Shown in pieces: positions 25,864-34,207 of a stretch of 64,000 nucleotides of DNA. Source of the DNA: Bog-756 sp963831535 (lineage in GTDB: Bacteria; Actinomycetota; Acidimicrobiia; Acidimicrobiales; RAAP-2); contig CAWHQP010000007.1 of assembly GCA_963831535.1 (NCBI GenBank), forward strand, positions 310,001-374,000, in the 5' to 3' direction. The position numbers and the translations under genes are program-made. Position 1 is the first letter of the stretch; the number at the start of each line of letters is the position of its first letter. The notes beneath the pieces were generated by a model that made no database searches, had not been told where the DNA came from, and worked only from the letters and a program-made list of their open reading frames with translations.

Positions 25864-26614
25864 CCCCGACCCGCGTGGCCATCGTGACCGGGGGCGGCTC
25901 GGGGATCGGGCTGGCCATCAGCCGGCGCCTGGCCGTCGACGGGAACGCCGTCGCCATCTTCGACCGCGACGGGGACGCCGCCACGGCCGCCGCTGCCGAG
26001 ATCGTGGCCTCCGGGGGGTCGGCCGTCGGACTGACCGTGGACGTGACCGACCGGGCCCAGATTGACCAAGGGGTGGCCGACACCGGCGAGGCTCTCGGGC
26101 GTCCCACCGTGCTGGTCAACAGCGCCGGCCTCGACGGCTTCGATCCGTTCCTCAAGATCACCGCCGAGAAGTGGAACCGCATCCTGGCCGTGAACCTCAC
26201 CGGCACCTTCGACTGTTGCCAGTCCGTCGTACCCGGGATGATCGAGGAGCGATGGGGCCGTATCGTCAACATCTCGTCATCCAGCGCCCACGGTGGCCAG
26301 CCCATGATGACCCACTACGTGGCGTCCAAGGCCGGGGTGATGGGCTTCACCAAGGCCCTGGCCCTCGAGCTCGGTCCCAAAGGGATCACGGTCAACACCA
26401 TCCCCCCCGGATTCATCGACACCCCCATGCTGCGCAAGTCCGAGGCCCGGGGACTGCTCGGGCGACGGCGTCGAGCACCACGCCGCCCTCACCCCGGTGC
26501 GCCGGGTGGGTACGCCCGAGGACATCGCCGCGGCCTGCTCCTTCCTGGTCAGCGATGAGGCCGAGCTACATCACCGGCCAGGTCATCGGCGTGAACGGCG
26601 GACGGAACACCTGA
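25860..26614 (+). pseudogene. Short-chain dehydrogenase/reductase; interrupted by two frameshifts near the 3' end
   Basis: Classical FabG-like SDR. The Rossmann TGGGSGIGLAISRRLA, DVTDRAQI, NSAGLDGFDPF, catalytic Ser in NISSSSAHGG and Tyr/Lys in YVASKAGVMGFTKALALELG are in one frame. Then GDGVEHHAALTPVRRVGTPEDIAAA and finally SYITGQVIGVNGGRNT follow in two other frames. Switches at about 26461 and 26563 each fit one extra base (span 755 nt, 3n+2). The C-terminal substrate lid and dimer region would be lost if the shifts are real. GTG 25860 overlaps the TauD stop; the stop overlaps the next start at 26614. Confidence 0.87.
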
Positions 26615-27189
26615 TGGCCAGGATCCCGCCGCTGCCCCCTCGGGAGTGGCCACCGGAGATGGACGACGCCCTGGCCGCCCTGCGTCCGGCCAACCCCCGC
26701 CACCCCTTCCCGTCCCGGAAGGAGGGTCGCCCCAAAGGCCTCAACGTGCTGGGCACCCTGGCCCGACATCCCGAGCTGGCCCGGGCCTTCCACACGTTCA
26801 ACGGCTACATCCTCTTCGCCTCGACCCTGTCGCCGCGGCAACGGGAGCTGCTGGTGCTGCGGGTGGCCGCCGTTCGGCGGTCCGAGTACGAGTGGGAGCA
26901 GCATGCCGTCCTGGCCGGCGACGCCGGCATCACCGAGGACGAGGTGGCACGCATCGCCGTCGGTCCGGACGCACCCGGGTGGCCCGCACTGGACGGGGCC
27001 ATGGTGCGGGCGGTGGACGAGCTGATCGTTGAAGGGGGAGTGAGCGACGCCACCTGGGAGGTGCTCGCCGCCGAGCTGGACGACCAACAGCTCATGGACC
27101 TCGTCTTCACGGTCGGCGCCTACGAGGTGCTGGCCCTGGCCCTGCGATCGTTCGACGTCGAGCTGGATGACGACCTCAAACGGAAATGA
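26614..27189 (+). CDS. Carboxymuconolactone decarboxylase-family (AhpD-like) protein
   Basis: 191-aa all-helical protein of the CMD/AhpD family. The core LSPRQRELLVLRVAAVRRSEYEWEQHAVLAGDAGIT is the family signature, with E-x-x-x-H where AhpD proteins have C-x-x-C; this makes it a non-peroxidase CMD type. PKGLNVLGTLARHPELARAF is the typical N-terminal part. ATG 26614 overlaps the SDR stop by 1 nt (TGATG). Frame intact. In catabolic clusters such proteins are often decarboxylase- or isomerase-like with undefined substrates. Followed by an AT-rich promoter-like gap before the Rieske gene. Confidence 0.9.
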   Translation: MARIPPLPPREWPPEMDDALAALRPANPRHPFPSRKEGRPKGLNVLGTLARHPELARAFHTFNGYILFASTLSPRQRELLVLRVAAVRRSEYEWEQHAVLAGDAGITEDEVARIAVGPDAPGWPALDGAMVRAVDELIVEGGVSDATWEVLAAELDDQQLMDLVFTVGAYEVLALALRSFDVELDDDLKRK

Positions 27190-27252
27190 TCTTCTGTTTT
27201 TTAAAGATTGATGATATCGTTTATGTGGTACGACCGGACCTGGAGGAACGAC

Positions 27253-28548
27253 ATGCCGCACTTCGCAAAACCCGCTGAAGGCAGTTGGACCGAGCACTAC
27301 CCCGAACTCGGCACGGGGCCGGTGTCCTACGAGGACTCGATCTCGCCCGACCACTACGAGCTCGAGCGCAAGGCCATCTTTGCCCGCACATGGCTCAACG
27401 TGGGGCGGGTCGAGCAGCTCCCCCGCAACGGCAGCTACTTCACGAAGGAGCTCGATGCCGCCGGGACCTCACTGGTGGTCGTTCGAGGCAAGGACGGTGC
27501 GATCCACGTCTTCCACAACATCTGCCGGCACCGGGGGAACAAGCTGGTCTGGACCGATTTTCCCGGTGACGAGACCAGTGGCACCTGCCGCCAGTTCACC
27601 TGCAAGTACCACGGGTGGCGCTACGCCACCGAGGGCCAGCTGACCTTCGTTCAACAGGAGTCGGAGTTCTTCGACCTCGACAAGGACGACTACGGTCTGG
27701 CCGGCGTACAGGTCGAGACGTGGGAGGGCTTCATCTTCGTCAACCTCGATCCCGAGAACACCACGTCACTGCGTGACTACCTCGGGGAGTTCGGGGACGG
27801 CATCGCCGGCTATCCGTTCGGCGAAATGACCCAGGTCTACAAATACCGGGCCGATATCGGTGCCAACTGGAAGCTGTTCATCGACGCCTTCGCCGAGTTC
27901 TACCACGCACCGGTTCTCCACGCTAAGCAGGCCACGGCGGACGAGTCACGCAAGCTCTCCGGGTACGGCTTCGAAGGGCTGTCCTACCAGATCGACGGTC
28001 CCCACGGCATGGTCTCGTCGTGGGGCGGCATGTCGCCGCCGAAGGATCTCGACATGGTGAAGCCGATCGAACGGGCCCTGAAGAGCGGCCTGTTCGGTCC
28101 GTGGACCAAGCCCGACATCGACGGTCTGGCTCCGCTTCCTCCCTCGGTCAATCCCTCCCGCCACCGTGCGTGGGGTGTCGACTCCTTCGTCTTCTTCCCC
28201 AACTTCATGCTGCTCATCTGGGAGCCGGGCTGGTATCTGACCTACCACTACTGGCCGACCTCCTACAACACGCACATCTTCGAGGGGACCCTGTACTTCG
28301 TGCCCCCGAAGAACGCCACTGAGCGACTGGGACAGGAACTGGCCGCGGTCACCTTCAAGGAATACGCGCTCCAGGACGGAAACACCCTGGAGGCCACACA
28401 GACCATGCTGGAGTCCCGGGCCGTCACCGAGTTCCCGCTCAACGACCAGGAGATCCTCCTGCGCCATCTGCACAAGACGGCACGGGACTACGTGACGGAG
28501 TACCAGAGCAAGTTTGCCACCCCCGTCCGGATCTCCAACGCCTCCTAG
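27253..28548 (+). CDS. Rieske non-haem iron oxygenase, alpha subunit
   Basis: 431-aa ring-hydroxylating oxygenase large subunit. The Rieske ligands are C-R-H in NICRHRGNKL and C-K-Y-H in FTCKYHGWRY, 23 residues apart rather than the usual 15-17 because of an inserted acidic loop. The mononuclear iron site is in DAFAEFYHAPVLHAK (two His), with the Asp likely in EFPLNDQEILLRH. ATG 27253 is chosen for GGAGGA 5 nt upstream; earlier in-frame ATGs from 27208 lie inside an AT-rich promoter stretch. The reductase at 22124 is the probable electron donor. No beta subunit or separate ferredoxin lies nearby, so it is probably an alpha3-type oxygenase such as KshA. Confidence 0.92.
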   Translation: MPHFAKPAEGSWTEHYPELGTGPVSYEDSISPDHYELERKAIFARTWLNVGRVEQLPRNGSYFTKELDAAGTSLVVVRGKDGAIHVFHNICRHRGNKLVWTDFPGDETSGTCRQFTCKYHGWRYATEGQLTFVQQESEFFDLDKDDYGLAGVQVETWEGFIFVNLDPENTTSLRDYLGEFGDGIAGYPFGEMTQVYKYRADIGANWKLFIDAFAEFYHAPVLHAKQATADESRKLSGYGFEGLSYQIDGPHGMVSSWGGMSPPKDLDMVKPIERALKSGLFGPWTKPDIDGLAPLPPSVNPSRHRAWGVDSFVFFPNFMLLIWEPGWYLTYHYWPTSYNTHIFEGTLYFVPPKNATERLGQELAAVTFKEYALQDGNTLEATQTMLESRAVTEFPLNDQEILLRHLHKTARDYVTEYQSKFATPVRISNAS

Positions 28549-28593
28549 CCCGGTACGACCCACCCGACCGCCAAGACAAGGATCCACGACCGC

Positions 28594-28920
28594 ATGAGTA
28601 CGCTCCCCGCCGACTTCTCCGACCTCGAACCCTTTGCCGACTGGGCGCTCGAGACGGAGGCCGAGCGCTACGGGAAGCGCCTGACCAGCAGCATGGACGA
28701 GATCCAGGCCTTCTACGACAGCGCGTTCCCCCGACTCGGGGCGGCCATGGCCTACCTCGACCAGCTCGACCTCACCCAGCTCCCCGATGACGCCACGGCG
28801 CTGCTGTGGTTGTGCTACTCGCTGGTGAACGCCTCGTTCCCTGTGGAGGTCTGGCGCCAGCCCAGGGTCCCCGACAGCGGTGCCGCCAGCATGGACATGC
28901 TGGTGGAGCCGGCCGTCTAG
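28594..28920 (+). CDS. Small conserved-looking hypothetical protein downstream of the Rieske oxygenase
   Basis: 108-aa acidic, mostly helical protein without signal peptide or membrane segment. I do not recognise its family. It starts 45 nt after the Rieske stop with codon use like its neighbours, so it is probably co-transcribed and may be an accessory factor of the oxygenase. A central motif LPDDATALLWLCYSLVNASFPVEVWRQ is hydrophobic enough for a protein-protein interface. No clear Shine-Dalgarno. Followed by GC-rich repeats at 28925-28952 that could end transcription. Confidence 0.65.
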   Translation: MSTLPADFSDLEPFADWALETEAERYGKRLTSSMDEIQAFYDSAFPRLGAAMAYLDQLDLTQLPDDATALLWLCYSLVNASFPVEVWRQPRVPDSGAASMDMLVEPAV

Positions 28921-28996
28921 ACCCTCACCGGTCCGGTGCCGGCGCCGGCCCGTAGGCGGACCTGTGGGTCCGTCGGTCGTAGGGACCGGCCGCTCC

Positions 28997-29016
28997 CTCG
29001 GGTACGCTCACCCGAG
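28997..29016. promoter_or_regulatory. Inverted repeat over the start of the first TetR gene (autoregulatory operator candidate)
   Basis: Perfect 7-bp arms CTCGGGT and ACCCGAG with a 6-nt spacer cover the -10-like TACGCT (29003-29008) and end on the G of the GTG start. A repressor bound here would block its own leaderless promoter. No equivalent palindrome is seen before the TetR twin at 45753. Confidence 0.45.
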
Positions 29017-29729
29017 TGACGAATGACGAACTGGCCACCGAAGCGATCGAGCCGGCCGGGCTCAGCCGGCGCGACCAGGCCGTGGCACGGTCGCTGGACT
29101 CTGCCCGACTGCGTGCCGAGAGCCGGGTCCAACGATTCCTCGACGCCGCATTCGAGTTGCTCACCTCCCGGCCGGGGAGGGACTTCACCGTTCAGGAGGT
29201 GGTGGAGCGGTCGGGCCAGTCGCTCCATAGCTTTTACCAGTACTTCGGGGGCAAGCACGAGCTGCTGTTGGCTCTCATCGAGGAGTCGGTGCGCAAGACC
29301 ACCGACCACCTTGGCGTGGTCATCGCCGAAGAGGACGAGCCGATCGAACGGCTGCACGCCTTCGTACTCGAGTACTACCGCATGTGCCGACCGACCGAGC
29401 AGACCGACCGCGATGCCAAACACAACGGTCCCCTGGGCATGGCCGAGTTCGCCCAGCAGCTATTGACCGAGCATCCGAAGGAGGCGGCCCGGGTGTTCGC
29501 GCCGCTCGTCTCCCTGTTCGAGGACGTCCTCCAGGAGGCCGCCGACGCCGGGGTGGTCCGGGCCGGTCTCCGCCACGGCCCCATCGTCGGCATCGTCCTC
29601 GAGATGATCATGTTCAACACCTTCTCCTCGACCATCGGCGGCATGTCGCTCCGCCACGCCGGGGGCGATTCGGGCGAGGATCTGTGGAATCTCATCATGA
29701 ACGGCATCGGGACCGACACCGCCCCCTGA
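29016..29729 (+). CDS. TetR/AcrR family transcriptional regulator (twin of 45753)
   Basis: 237-aa TetR regulator. The DNA-binding domain spans about residues 33-80 with FTVQEVVERSGQSLHSFYQYFGGKHELLLAL; the C-terminal ligand/dimer domain contains EFAQQLLTEHPKEAARVFAPLVSLFE. It is strikingly similar along its whole length to the protein at 45753, including the N-terminal RDQAVARSLDSARLRAE stretch. GTG 29016 has no Shine-Dalgarno; a TACGCT -10-like box ends 7 nt upstream, so a leaderless mRNA is likely. It or its twin is the best candidate to bind the recurring AGAAC-N3-GTTCT dyad. Ligand probably an acyl-CoA (inference from context). Confidence 0.92.
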   Translation: MTNDELATEAIEPAGLSRRDQAVARSLDSARLRAESRVQRFLDAAFELLTSRPGRDFTVQEVVERSGQSLHSFYQYFGGKHELLLALIEESVRKTTDHLGVVIAEEDEPIERLHAFVLEYYRMCRPTEQTDRDAKHNGPLGMAEFAQQLLTEHPKEAARVFAPLVSLFEDVLQEAADAGVVRAGLRHGPIVGIVLEMIMFNTFSSTIGGMSLRHAGGDSGEDLWNLIMNGIGTDTAP

Positions 29730-29756
29730 TTCGGGCCGGGACCCGTCGGGTGTCGG

Positions 29757-31010
29757 TCAGCCGGCAGCGTCGTTCCGGTAGACCTGGCCGCCCTTCATCA
29801 CGAAGCGCACATGCTCGGTCACGTCGATGTTGGACAACGGATCGCCGGGCACGGCGATGATGTCGGCCAGCAGCCCGGCTTCGAGACGTCCCCGGTCGTC
29901 GACGTCGATGAGCTCGGCGGCGACGGTGGTGGCGGCGCGGATGGCCTGCAGGGGGGTCATCCCCCGGTCGACCAGGGCCAGCAGCTCTTTGGCGTTCTTC
30001 CCGTGAGGAATGGCCGGGGCGTCGGTGCCACAGGCGATTCGGGCTCCCTTGGCGATGGCCTTCCGGATGGTCTCCTTGGCCCGGGGGAACACCTCGGCCG
30101 CCTTGGCCTGGAGCTCGGGAGGGGCATGGGACACGTCCATGCCGTCGGCCAGATACGTAGTTGGGACGAGGAACCGGTCCAGCTCGATGAAGCGGTCGAG
30201 GGTCTCGTCGGTCATCAGAGACCCGTGCTCGATGCAGTCGATCCCCGCTTCGAGGGCAGCGCGGATGCCGTCGTCGCCATGGGCGTGGGCGGCAACCCGA
30301 AGACCGGCTCGGTGGGCCTCGTCGACGATGGCCCGCAGCTCCTCGTCGGAGTACTGCTGGGCCCCGGCCGGCCCGGTGTGGGACATCACCCCGCCCGAGG
30401 CACACACCTTGATGAGCCTGGCCCCGTACTTGATCTGGTAGCGGACCGCCTTCCTTACCTCACTCACGCCGTTGGCGATGCCCTCCTCGACGGTGAGCGG
30501 CATGATGTGTGGGGCGAGAGCCTGGAACATGGTTGGATCGAGGTGCCCACCGGTCGGGGTGATGGCGTGACCAGCGGGGACCACCCGCGGTCCCTCGATC
30601 CAACCGAAGTCGATGGCCTTCATGAGGGCCACGTCCAAGAGCAGGCCGCCGGTCTGGATGAAGAGGCCCAGATTGCGCACGGTGGTAAACCCGGCCTGGA
30701 GGGTGCGCCGGGCGTTGGCCACGGACCGCAGCGTGCGGAGGGCCGGGTCGTCCTGTACGGCATTGAGCGGACTGCGGTGGTCGGGGCCGCCCAGGAGCAG
30801 ATTGACCTCCATGTCCATCAGCCCGGGGAGCAGGGTCACGTCTCCTAGATCGATCTCGACCGCGTCCTCGGGCACCGACGGCGGGTCGATCTCGAGGATG
30901 CGGTCACCGGCGATGAGGAGGTCGCCGGGGGACACGAGGTCTCCGGTGACGACGTCGACCATGCGGGCGCTGCGCAGATGGGTGTGTTCGGGAGGGCGGG
31001 GGCGGGCCAT
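29757..31010 (-). CDS. Amidohydrolase (imidazolonepropionase/prolidase-like) with an altered metal-binding motif
   Basis: 417-aa amidohydrolase-superfamily protein with composite beta-sandwich and TIM barrel. Most of the binuclear site is visible: Lys in ARLIKVCASGG (carbamylated in relatives), His in RVAAHAHGDDG, His in CIEHGSLM and the catalytic Asp in CGTDAPAIPHGKN. However, the first-strand HxH, normally in PGLIDMHVH, reads PGLMDMEVNLLLGG, so both His are replaced (Glu, Asn). ATG 31010 has AGGAG 7 nt upstream. Divergent from the enoyl-CoA hydratase at 31134 and convergent with TetR at 29016. It may be mononuclear, may have switched reaction, or may belong to a subgroup with this motif; I cannot tell which. 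Confidence 0.88.
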   Translation of the reverse strand: MARPRPPEHTHLRSARMVDVVTGDLVSPGDLLIAGDRILEIDPPSVPEDAVEIDLGDVTLLPGLMDMEVNLLLGGPDHRSPLNAVQDDPALRTLRSVANARRTLQAGFTTVRNLGLFIQTGGLLLDVALMKAIDFGWIEGPRVVPAGHAITPTGGHLDPTMFQALAPHIMPLTVEEGIANGVSEVRKAVRYQIKYGARLIKVCASGGVMSHTGPAGAQQYSDEELRAIVDEAHRAGLRVAAHAHGDDGIRAALEAGIDCIEHGSLMTDETLDRFIELDRFLVPTTYLADGMDVSHAPPELQAKAAEVFPRAKETIRKAIAKGARIACGTDAPAIPHGKNAKELLALVDRGMTPLQAIRAATTVAAELIDVDDRGRLEAGLLADIIAVPGDPLSNIDVTEHVRFVMKGGQVYRNDAAG

Positions 31011-31051
31011 CGGGTGCTCCTTGGACTGGTACGGAAGCCAGGTTGTCAGAA

Positions 31052-31075
31052 AATCAGCACATGATTGTTGAATCA
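31052..31075. promoter_or_regulatory. Nested inverted repeats between divergent amidohydrolase and enoyl-CoA hydratase
   Basis: Three alternating half-sites AATCA-gcaca-TGATT-gttg-AATCA (31052-31056, 31062-31066, 31071-31075) make two overlapping palindromes in the AT-rich part of the 123-bp divergent region. This looks like an operator for a dimeric regulator controlling both genes, different from the AGAAC dyad. Confidence 0.45.
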
Positions 31076-31133
31076 CAAGAGCCGCACTATCGTAGCAAGG
31101 CGGCGCAGGGCGTCGCCGGGGAGTGGAGGACCG

Positions 31134-31913
31134 ATGGACGACGATCTCGGCACTGCCATGTTGCACCTCGAACGGGCCGGGCCCATTGCCTGGTGTGTCA
31201 TCGACCGGCCTGAGGCCAGGAACGCTCTGACCCCAGCCATGTACTACGGCATCAAACGGGCCGTGCACCTCGTGAACACCGACCCCGATCTCGCTGCGCT
31301 GATCATCACCGGGGTCGGGGACGTCTTCGCCCCCGGAGGCGACCTCGGTGGCCGCTCGGAGCCGGGTGAGTCGGTGCCCGACCACGTCGGACGAGACGTC
31401 CTCCCGTTCCTGGCCATCCGCGACAGCCGGGCGCCGGTCATCGCCGCGGTCAACGGAATCTGCCAGGCCGGGGGACTGCTGATCGCCATGATGGCCGACA
31501 TCGCCGTGGTCAGTGACCGGGCCACCTTCCGCGTACCCGAGCTCCTCCGGGGGATCCCCGACGCTACCTACGCCGCCGCCCTCCCGGCCCATGTCGGCGT
31601 CGCCGTCGCCCGGGATCTCCTCCTTTCGGCCCGCCGGTTCGATGCGCCCGAGGCCCACCGCCTCGGGCTGATCTCCCGGGTGGTGCCCCACGACGAACTG
31701 CGTGGGGCGGCATTGGAGGCCGCCCATCAGGTTCTCCAGACCGCCCCCGATGCCCGGGCCCACGTCAAGCGCATGCTCAACGAACGATACGGGGACATCG
31801 ACTACCAAACCATGTTCTGGGCCCTCGAGCACTCCGGCGAGCCGCGGGAGGGGATGCGGGCCTTCATGGAGAAGCGCCCCCCGAGCTGGGCTCCCTCCGA
31901 GTCGGCCGGCTAG
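31134..31913 (+). CDS. Enoyl-CoA hydratase/isomerase family protein
   Basis: 259-aa crotonase-fold protein. RPEARNALTPAMYYGIKRAV and GVGDVFAPGGDLGG form the first half of the CoA/oxyanion pocket, AAVNGICQAGGLLIAMMADIAVVS the second, and ATFRVPELLRGIPD holds the position of a catalytic Glu. The length matches the family. ATG 31134 has GTGGAGGA 3 nt upstream. It may hydrate, isomerise or hydrolyse an enoyl-CoA; the exact reaction is not visible. Divergent from the amidohydrolase, with the palindromes at 31052-31075 between them. Confidence 0.9.
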   Translation: MDDDLGTAMLHLERAGPIAWCVIDRPEARNALTPAMYYGIKRAVHLVNTDPDLAALIITGVGDVFAPGGDLGGRSEPGESVPDHVGRDVLPFLAIRDSRAPVIAAVNGICQAGGLLIAMMADIAVVSDRATFRVPELLRGIPDATYAAALPAHVGVAVARDLLLSARRFDAPEAHRLGLISRVVPHDELRGAALEAAHQVLQTAPDARAHVKRMLNERYGDIDYQTMFWALEHSGEPREGMRAFMEKRPPSWAPSESAG

Positions 31914-31950
31914 GCGGCGGAGGGCACCGGCAGGCCTCGGCACCAGCTTG

Positions 31951-31963
31951 AGAACGGCAGTCT
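31951..31963. promoter_or_regulatory. Dyad operator candidate (AGAAC-GGC-AGTCT)
   Basis: 8 of 10 matches to AGAAC-N3-GTTCT, with the flanking G and C completing TTGAGAACGGCAGTCTC. It lies in the 181-bp region upstream of the CoA-transferase at 32095. Confidence 0.4.
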
Positions 31964-32094
31964 CTCGAAGCTAGAGTCATCATTGTCGATTCTCGGGTCT
32001 GTGGCTCTGTCTGGCCGGCTCGGTAATTCGCCATTAGTCCGGAGGAGCGCGGAACCGCTGTGCCCTGCCGTACGGAGATCGTCGGAGGTGGAGC

Positions 32095-33312
32095 GTGACC
32101 GCAGTCCTGCAGGGTGTCCGGATTCTCGAGGTGGCCGAACACACCTTCGTGCCGGCCGCGTCCGCGCTGCTGTCCGACTGGGGCGCCGAAGTCATCAAGA
32201 TCGAACATGTGGAGCGGGGTGACGCCATGAGGGGTCTGGCCTCGTCGGGCCTCGCCATCGTGCCCAACGACGTCCATGCCCTCTTGGAGCACTCCAACCG
32301 GGGAAAGCAGAGCCTGGGACTCGACCTCACCTCGCCCGACGGACTGGCCATCCTCTACAAGCTGGCGGCCACCTGCGATGTGTTCCTCACCAACAAGCTT
32401 CCGAGCGTGCGGGCCAAGCTGAAGATCGGAGTCGGCGAGATCCGGGCCCACAATCCCGACATCGTCTACGTACGCGGAACAGGGCAGGGCGAGCGCGGCC
32501 CGGACGCCGACAAGGGTTCCTACGACGCCCTGGCATTCTGGGCACGGTCCGGCATCGCCGTCGGGGCCAAGCGTCCCGAGTACGACCTGGTGCCCGTACC
32601 CCCCGCCCCGGGATTCGGGGACTCGATCGGGGCCATGACCATCGCCGGAGGGATCATGGGAGCCCTCTTCCACCGAGAGAAGACCGGTGAGGCCACCATC
32701 GTCGACGTGTCCCTGCTGGGCGTGGGCATGTGGGCCATGGGCCAGGCCATGGCCCTCTCGCTGGTGTTGGAGACGCCGTGGACTCCGCCTCCGGCCGACC
32801 GGATCGGGTCCAATCCGCTGTCGCGGAACTACGAGACAAAGGACGGTCGGACCCTGGCCTTCACCTGTCTCCAACCGGCCAAGTACTGGCCCCCGATGTG
32901 CGAGGTCATCGGCCGGCCGGAGTTGAGCGAGGATCCCCTCTTCGCCGACTACCCGTCGCTCATGGCCAACAGCGCCGCCGCCGTCGAGATCCTCACCGAG
33001 GTATTCGCCTCGGCCACCTTGGCCGACTGGCGCCTGCGGCTCGAGTCCTTCAGTGGGCAGTGGGCCGTGGTGCAAGACACCCTGGAGGCGGCGGCCGACC
33101 CCCAGTCCGTTGCCAACGGCTATATCCAGGCGTGCGAGACCTCGACCGGGACGCCGTTCCAGCTGGTGGCGGCACCGGTGCAGTTCGACGAGGTGCCCGC
33201 CGCGCCGACACGGGCCCCGGAGTTCAACGAGCACGGGGCGAGGATCCTCGCCGACATCGGCTTCGACGAAGATGCCATCATCGACCTCAAGATCCGCGGC
33301 GTCGTCGCGTGA
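32095..33312 (+). CDS. Type III CoA-transferase (CaiB/BaiF family)
   Basis: 405-aa class III CoA-transferase. Family blocks: GVRILEVAEHTFVPAASALLSDWGAEVIKIEHV at the N-terminus, SNRGKQSLGLDLTSPDG, YVRGTGQGERGP, and the catalytic Asp probably in GFGDSIGAMTIAGGIMGAL. GTG 32095 has GGAGGTGGAG about 4 nt upstream. It is followed after 48 nt by an SDR gene, probably in one transcript. It differs from the two other CaiB-type genes (4426, 38268), so the island has three distinct CoA-transferases. Confidence 0.92.
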   Translation: MTAVLQGVRILEVAEHTFVPAASALLSDWGAEVIKIEHVERGDAMRGLASSGLAIVPNDVHALLEHSNRGKQSLGLDLTSPDGLAILYKLAATCDVFLTNKLPSVRAKLKIGVGEIRAHNPDIVYVRGTGQGERGPDADKGSYDALAFWARSGIAVGAKRPEYDLVPVPPAPGFGDSIGAMTIAGGIMGALFHREKTGEATIVDVSLLGVGMWAMGQAMALSLVLETPWTPPPADRIGSNPLSRNYETKDGRTLAFTCLQPAKYWPPMCEVIGRPELSEDPLFADYPSLMANSAAAVEILTEVFASATLADWRLRLESFSGQWAVVQDTLEAAADPQSVANGYIQACETSTGTPFQLVAAPVQFDEVPAAPTRAPEFNEHGARILADIGFDEDAIIDLKIRGVVA

Positions 33313-33360
33313 TCGCCGTCCGAGGCCGGACACACCAACCGCTAGACAGGAGAACCTCAC

Positions 33361-34188
33361 ATGACGCTCTTTGACGCATTTCGCTACGACGGAAAGCGGG
33401 TCCTCGTGGTCGGCGGCGCCACCGGCATGGGTGCCGCCGCCGCCCAGTTGGTCCTGGACGCCGGAGCCGAGGTGGTGGTCATGGACTTCGCCGAGGTCAC
33501 CCTGGAGGGCGCCAAGGCCATCCACGTCAACCTGGCCGAGCGGGATTCGATCGACACGGCCGTCGCCGAGTGCGGGGGCCCGGTAGACGTGCTGCTGTCC
33601 TGCGCCGGTGTGGCCGACGGCACGCCGGGTATCGAGCGCATCAACTTCATCGGCCACCGGTACATGATCGACCAGCTGATCGCCGGCGGGATGCTGGGTC
33701 GGGGCGCGGCCATCGGGTTCATCTCGTCAGCCGCCGGTCTGGGCTGGGAGGCCAACCTCGCCGAGATCCAGGAGTTCCTGGCCCTCAGCGACTGGGACGA
33801 GTCGGTGGCGTGGATCGAGGCCCATGGGAAGGCCGACTACATGTCCACCAAGCAGATCATCTGCGCCTATGTGGCCGGACAGGCCTTCCCCCTCCTCAAG
33901 CAGGGCATCCGGATCAACGCCATCTGCCCCGGGCCCACGGACACGCCCCTGGCCCAGGCCAACAAGGACATGTGGCTGGGCTTCGGCGCCGACTACCGAG
34001 GCGAAGCAGGCATCGAGGCGGCCACGCCGTTGGAGCAGGCCTACCCGCTGGTCTTCCTGTGCAGCGACGCCGCCGCCGCCGTGAACGGGATCATCATGAT
34101 CACCGACTCGGGCTACATGAGCTCAGGCCTCACCAGTTCGTTCCCTGAGGCCACTGCCGCCGCCAACTTCCTGCTCGGGCGGTACTGA
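33361..34188 (+). CDS. SDR-family oxidoreductase (3-alpha-hydroxysteroid dehydrogenase-like)
   Basis: 275-aa extended-loop SDR. The Rossmann motif is VLVVGGATGMGAAAAQLV, the acceptor Asp is in VVVMDFAEV (NAD-preferring), NAG is replaced by LSCAGVADGTP, the catalytic Ser is in GFISSAAGLGWEANLAEIQEF, and Tyr-x3-Lys is YMSTKQIICAY. The insertion after the Ser strand and the NAICPGPTDTPLAQ block are typical of the 3-alpha-HSD/carbonyl reductase branch. An AGGAGAA lies 6 nt before ATG 33361. It probably oxidises a hydroxyl on the ring or side-chain substrate. A strong hairpin (34208-34239) follows its stop. Confidence 0.92.
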   Translation: MTLFDAFRYDGKRVLVVGGATGMGAAAAQLVLDAGAEVVVMDFAEVTLEGAKAIHVNLAERDSIDTAVAECGGPVDVLLSCAGVADGTPGIERINFIGHRYMIDQLIAGGMLGRGAAIGFISSAAGLGWEANLAEIQEFLALSDWDESVAWIEAHGKADYMSTKQIICAYVAGQAFPLLKQGIRINAICPGPTDTPLAQANKDMWLGFGADYRGEAGIEAATPLEQAYPLVFLCSDAAAAVNGIIMITDSGYMSSGLTSSFPEATAAANFLLGRY

Positions 34189-34207
34189 GCTCGCCGGAGG
34201 CCGGGCT

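Noticed and set aside
21400..26600. Programmed +1 frameshifting as an explanation of the broken genes
   Set aside because: The ten junctions share no slippery codon, stop codon or structure, and five in one gene would be unprecedented; sequencing error or decay is simpler.
29757..31943. Amidohydrolase frame open for 300 codons upstream of 31010
   Set aside because: The upstream part is antisense to the enoyl-CoA hydratase; the conserved N-terminus and Shine-Dalgarno fit ATG 31010.
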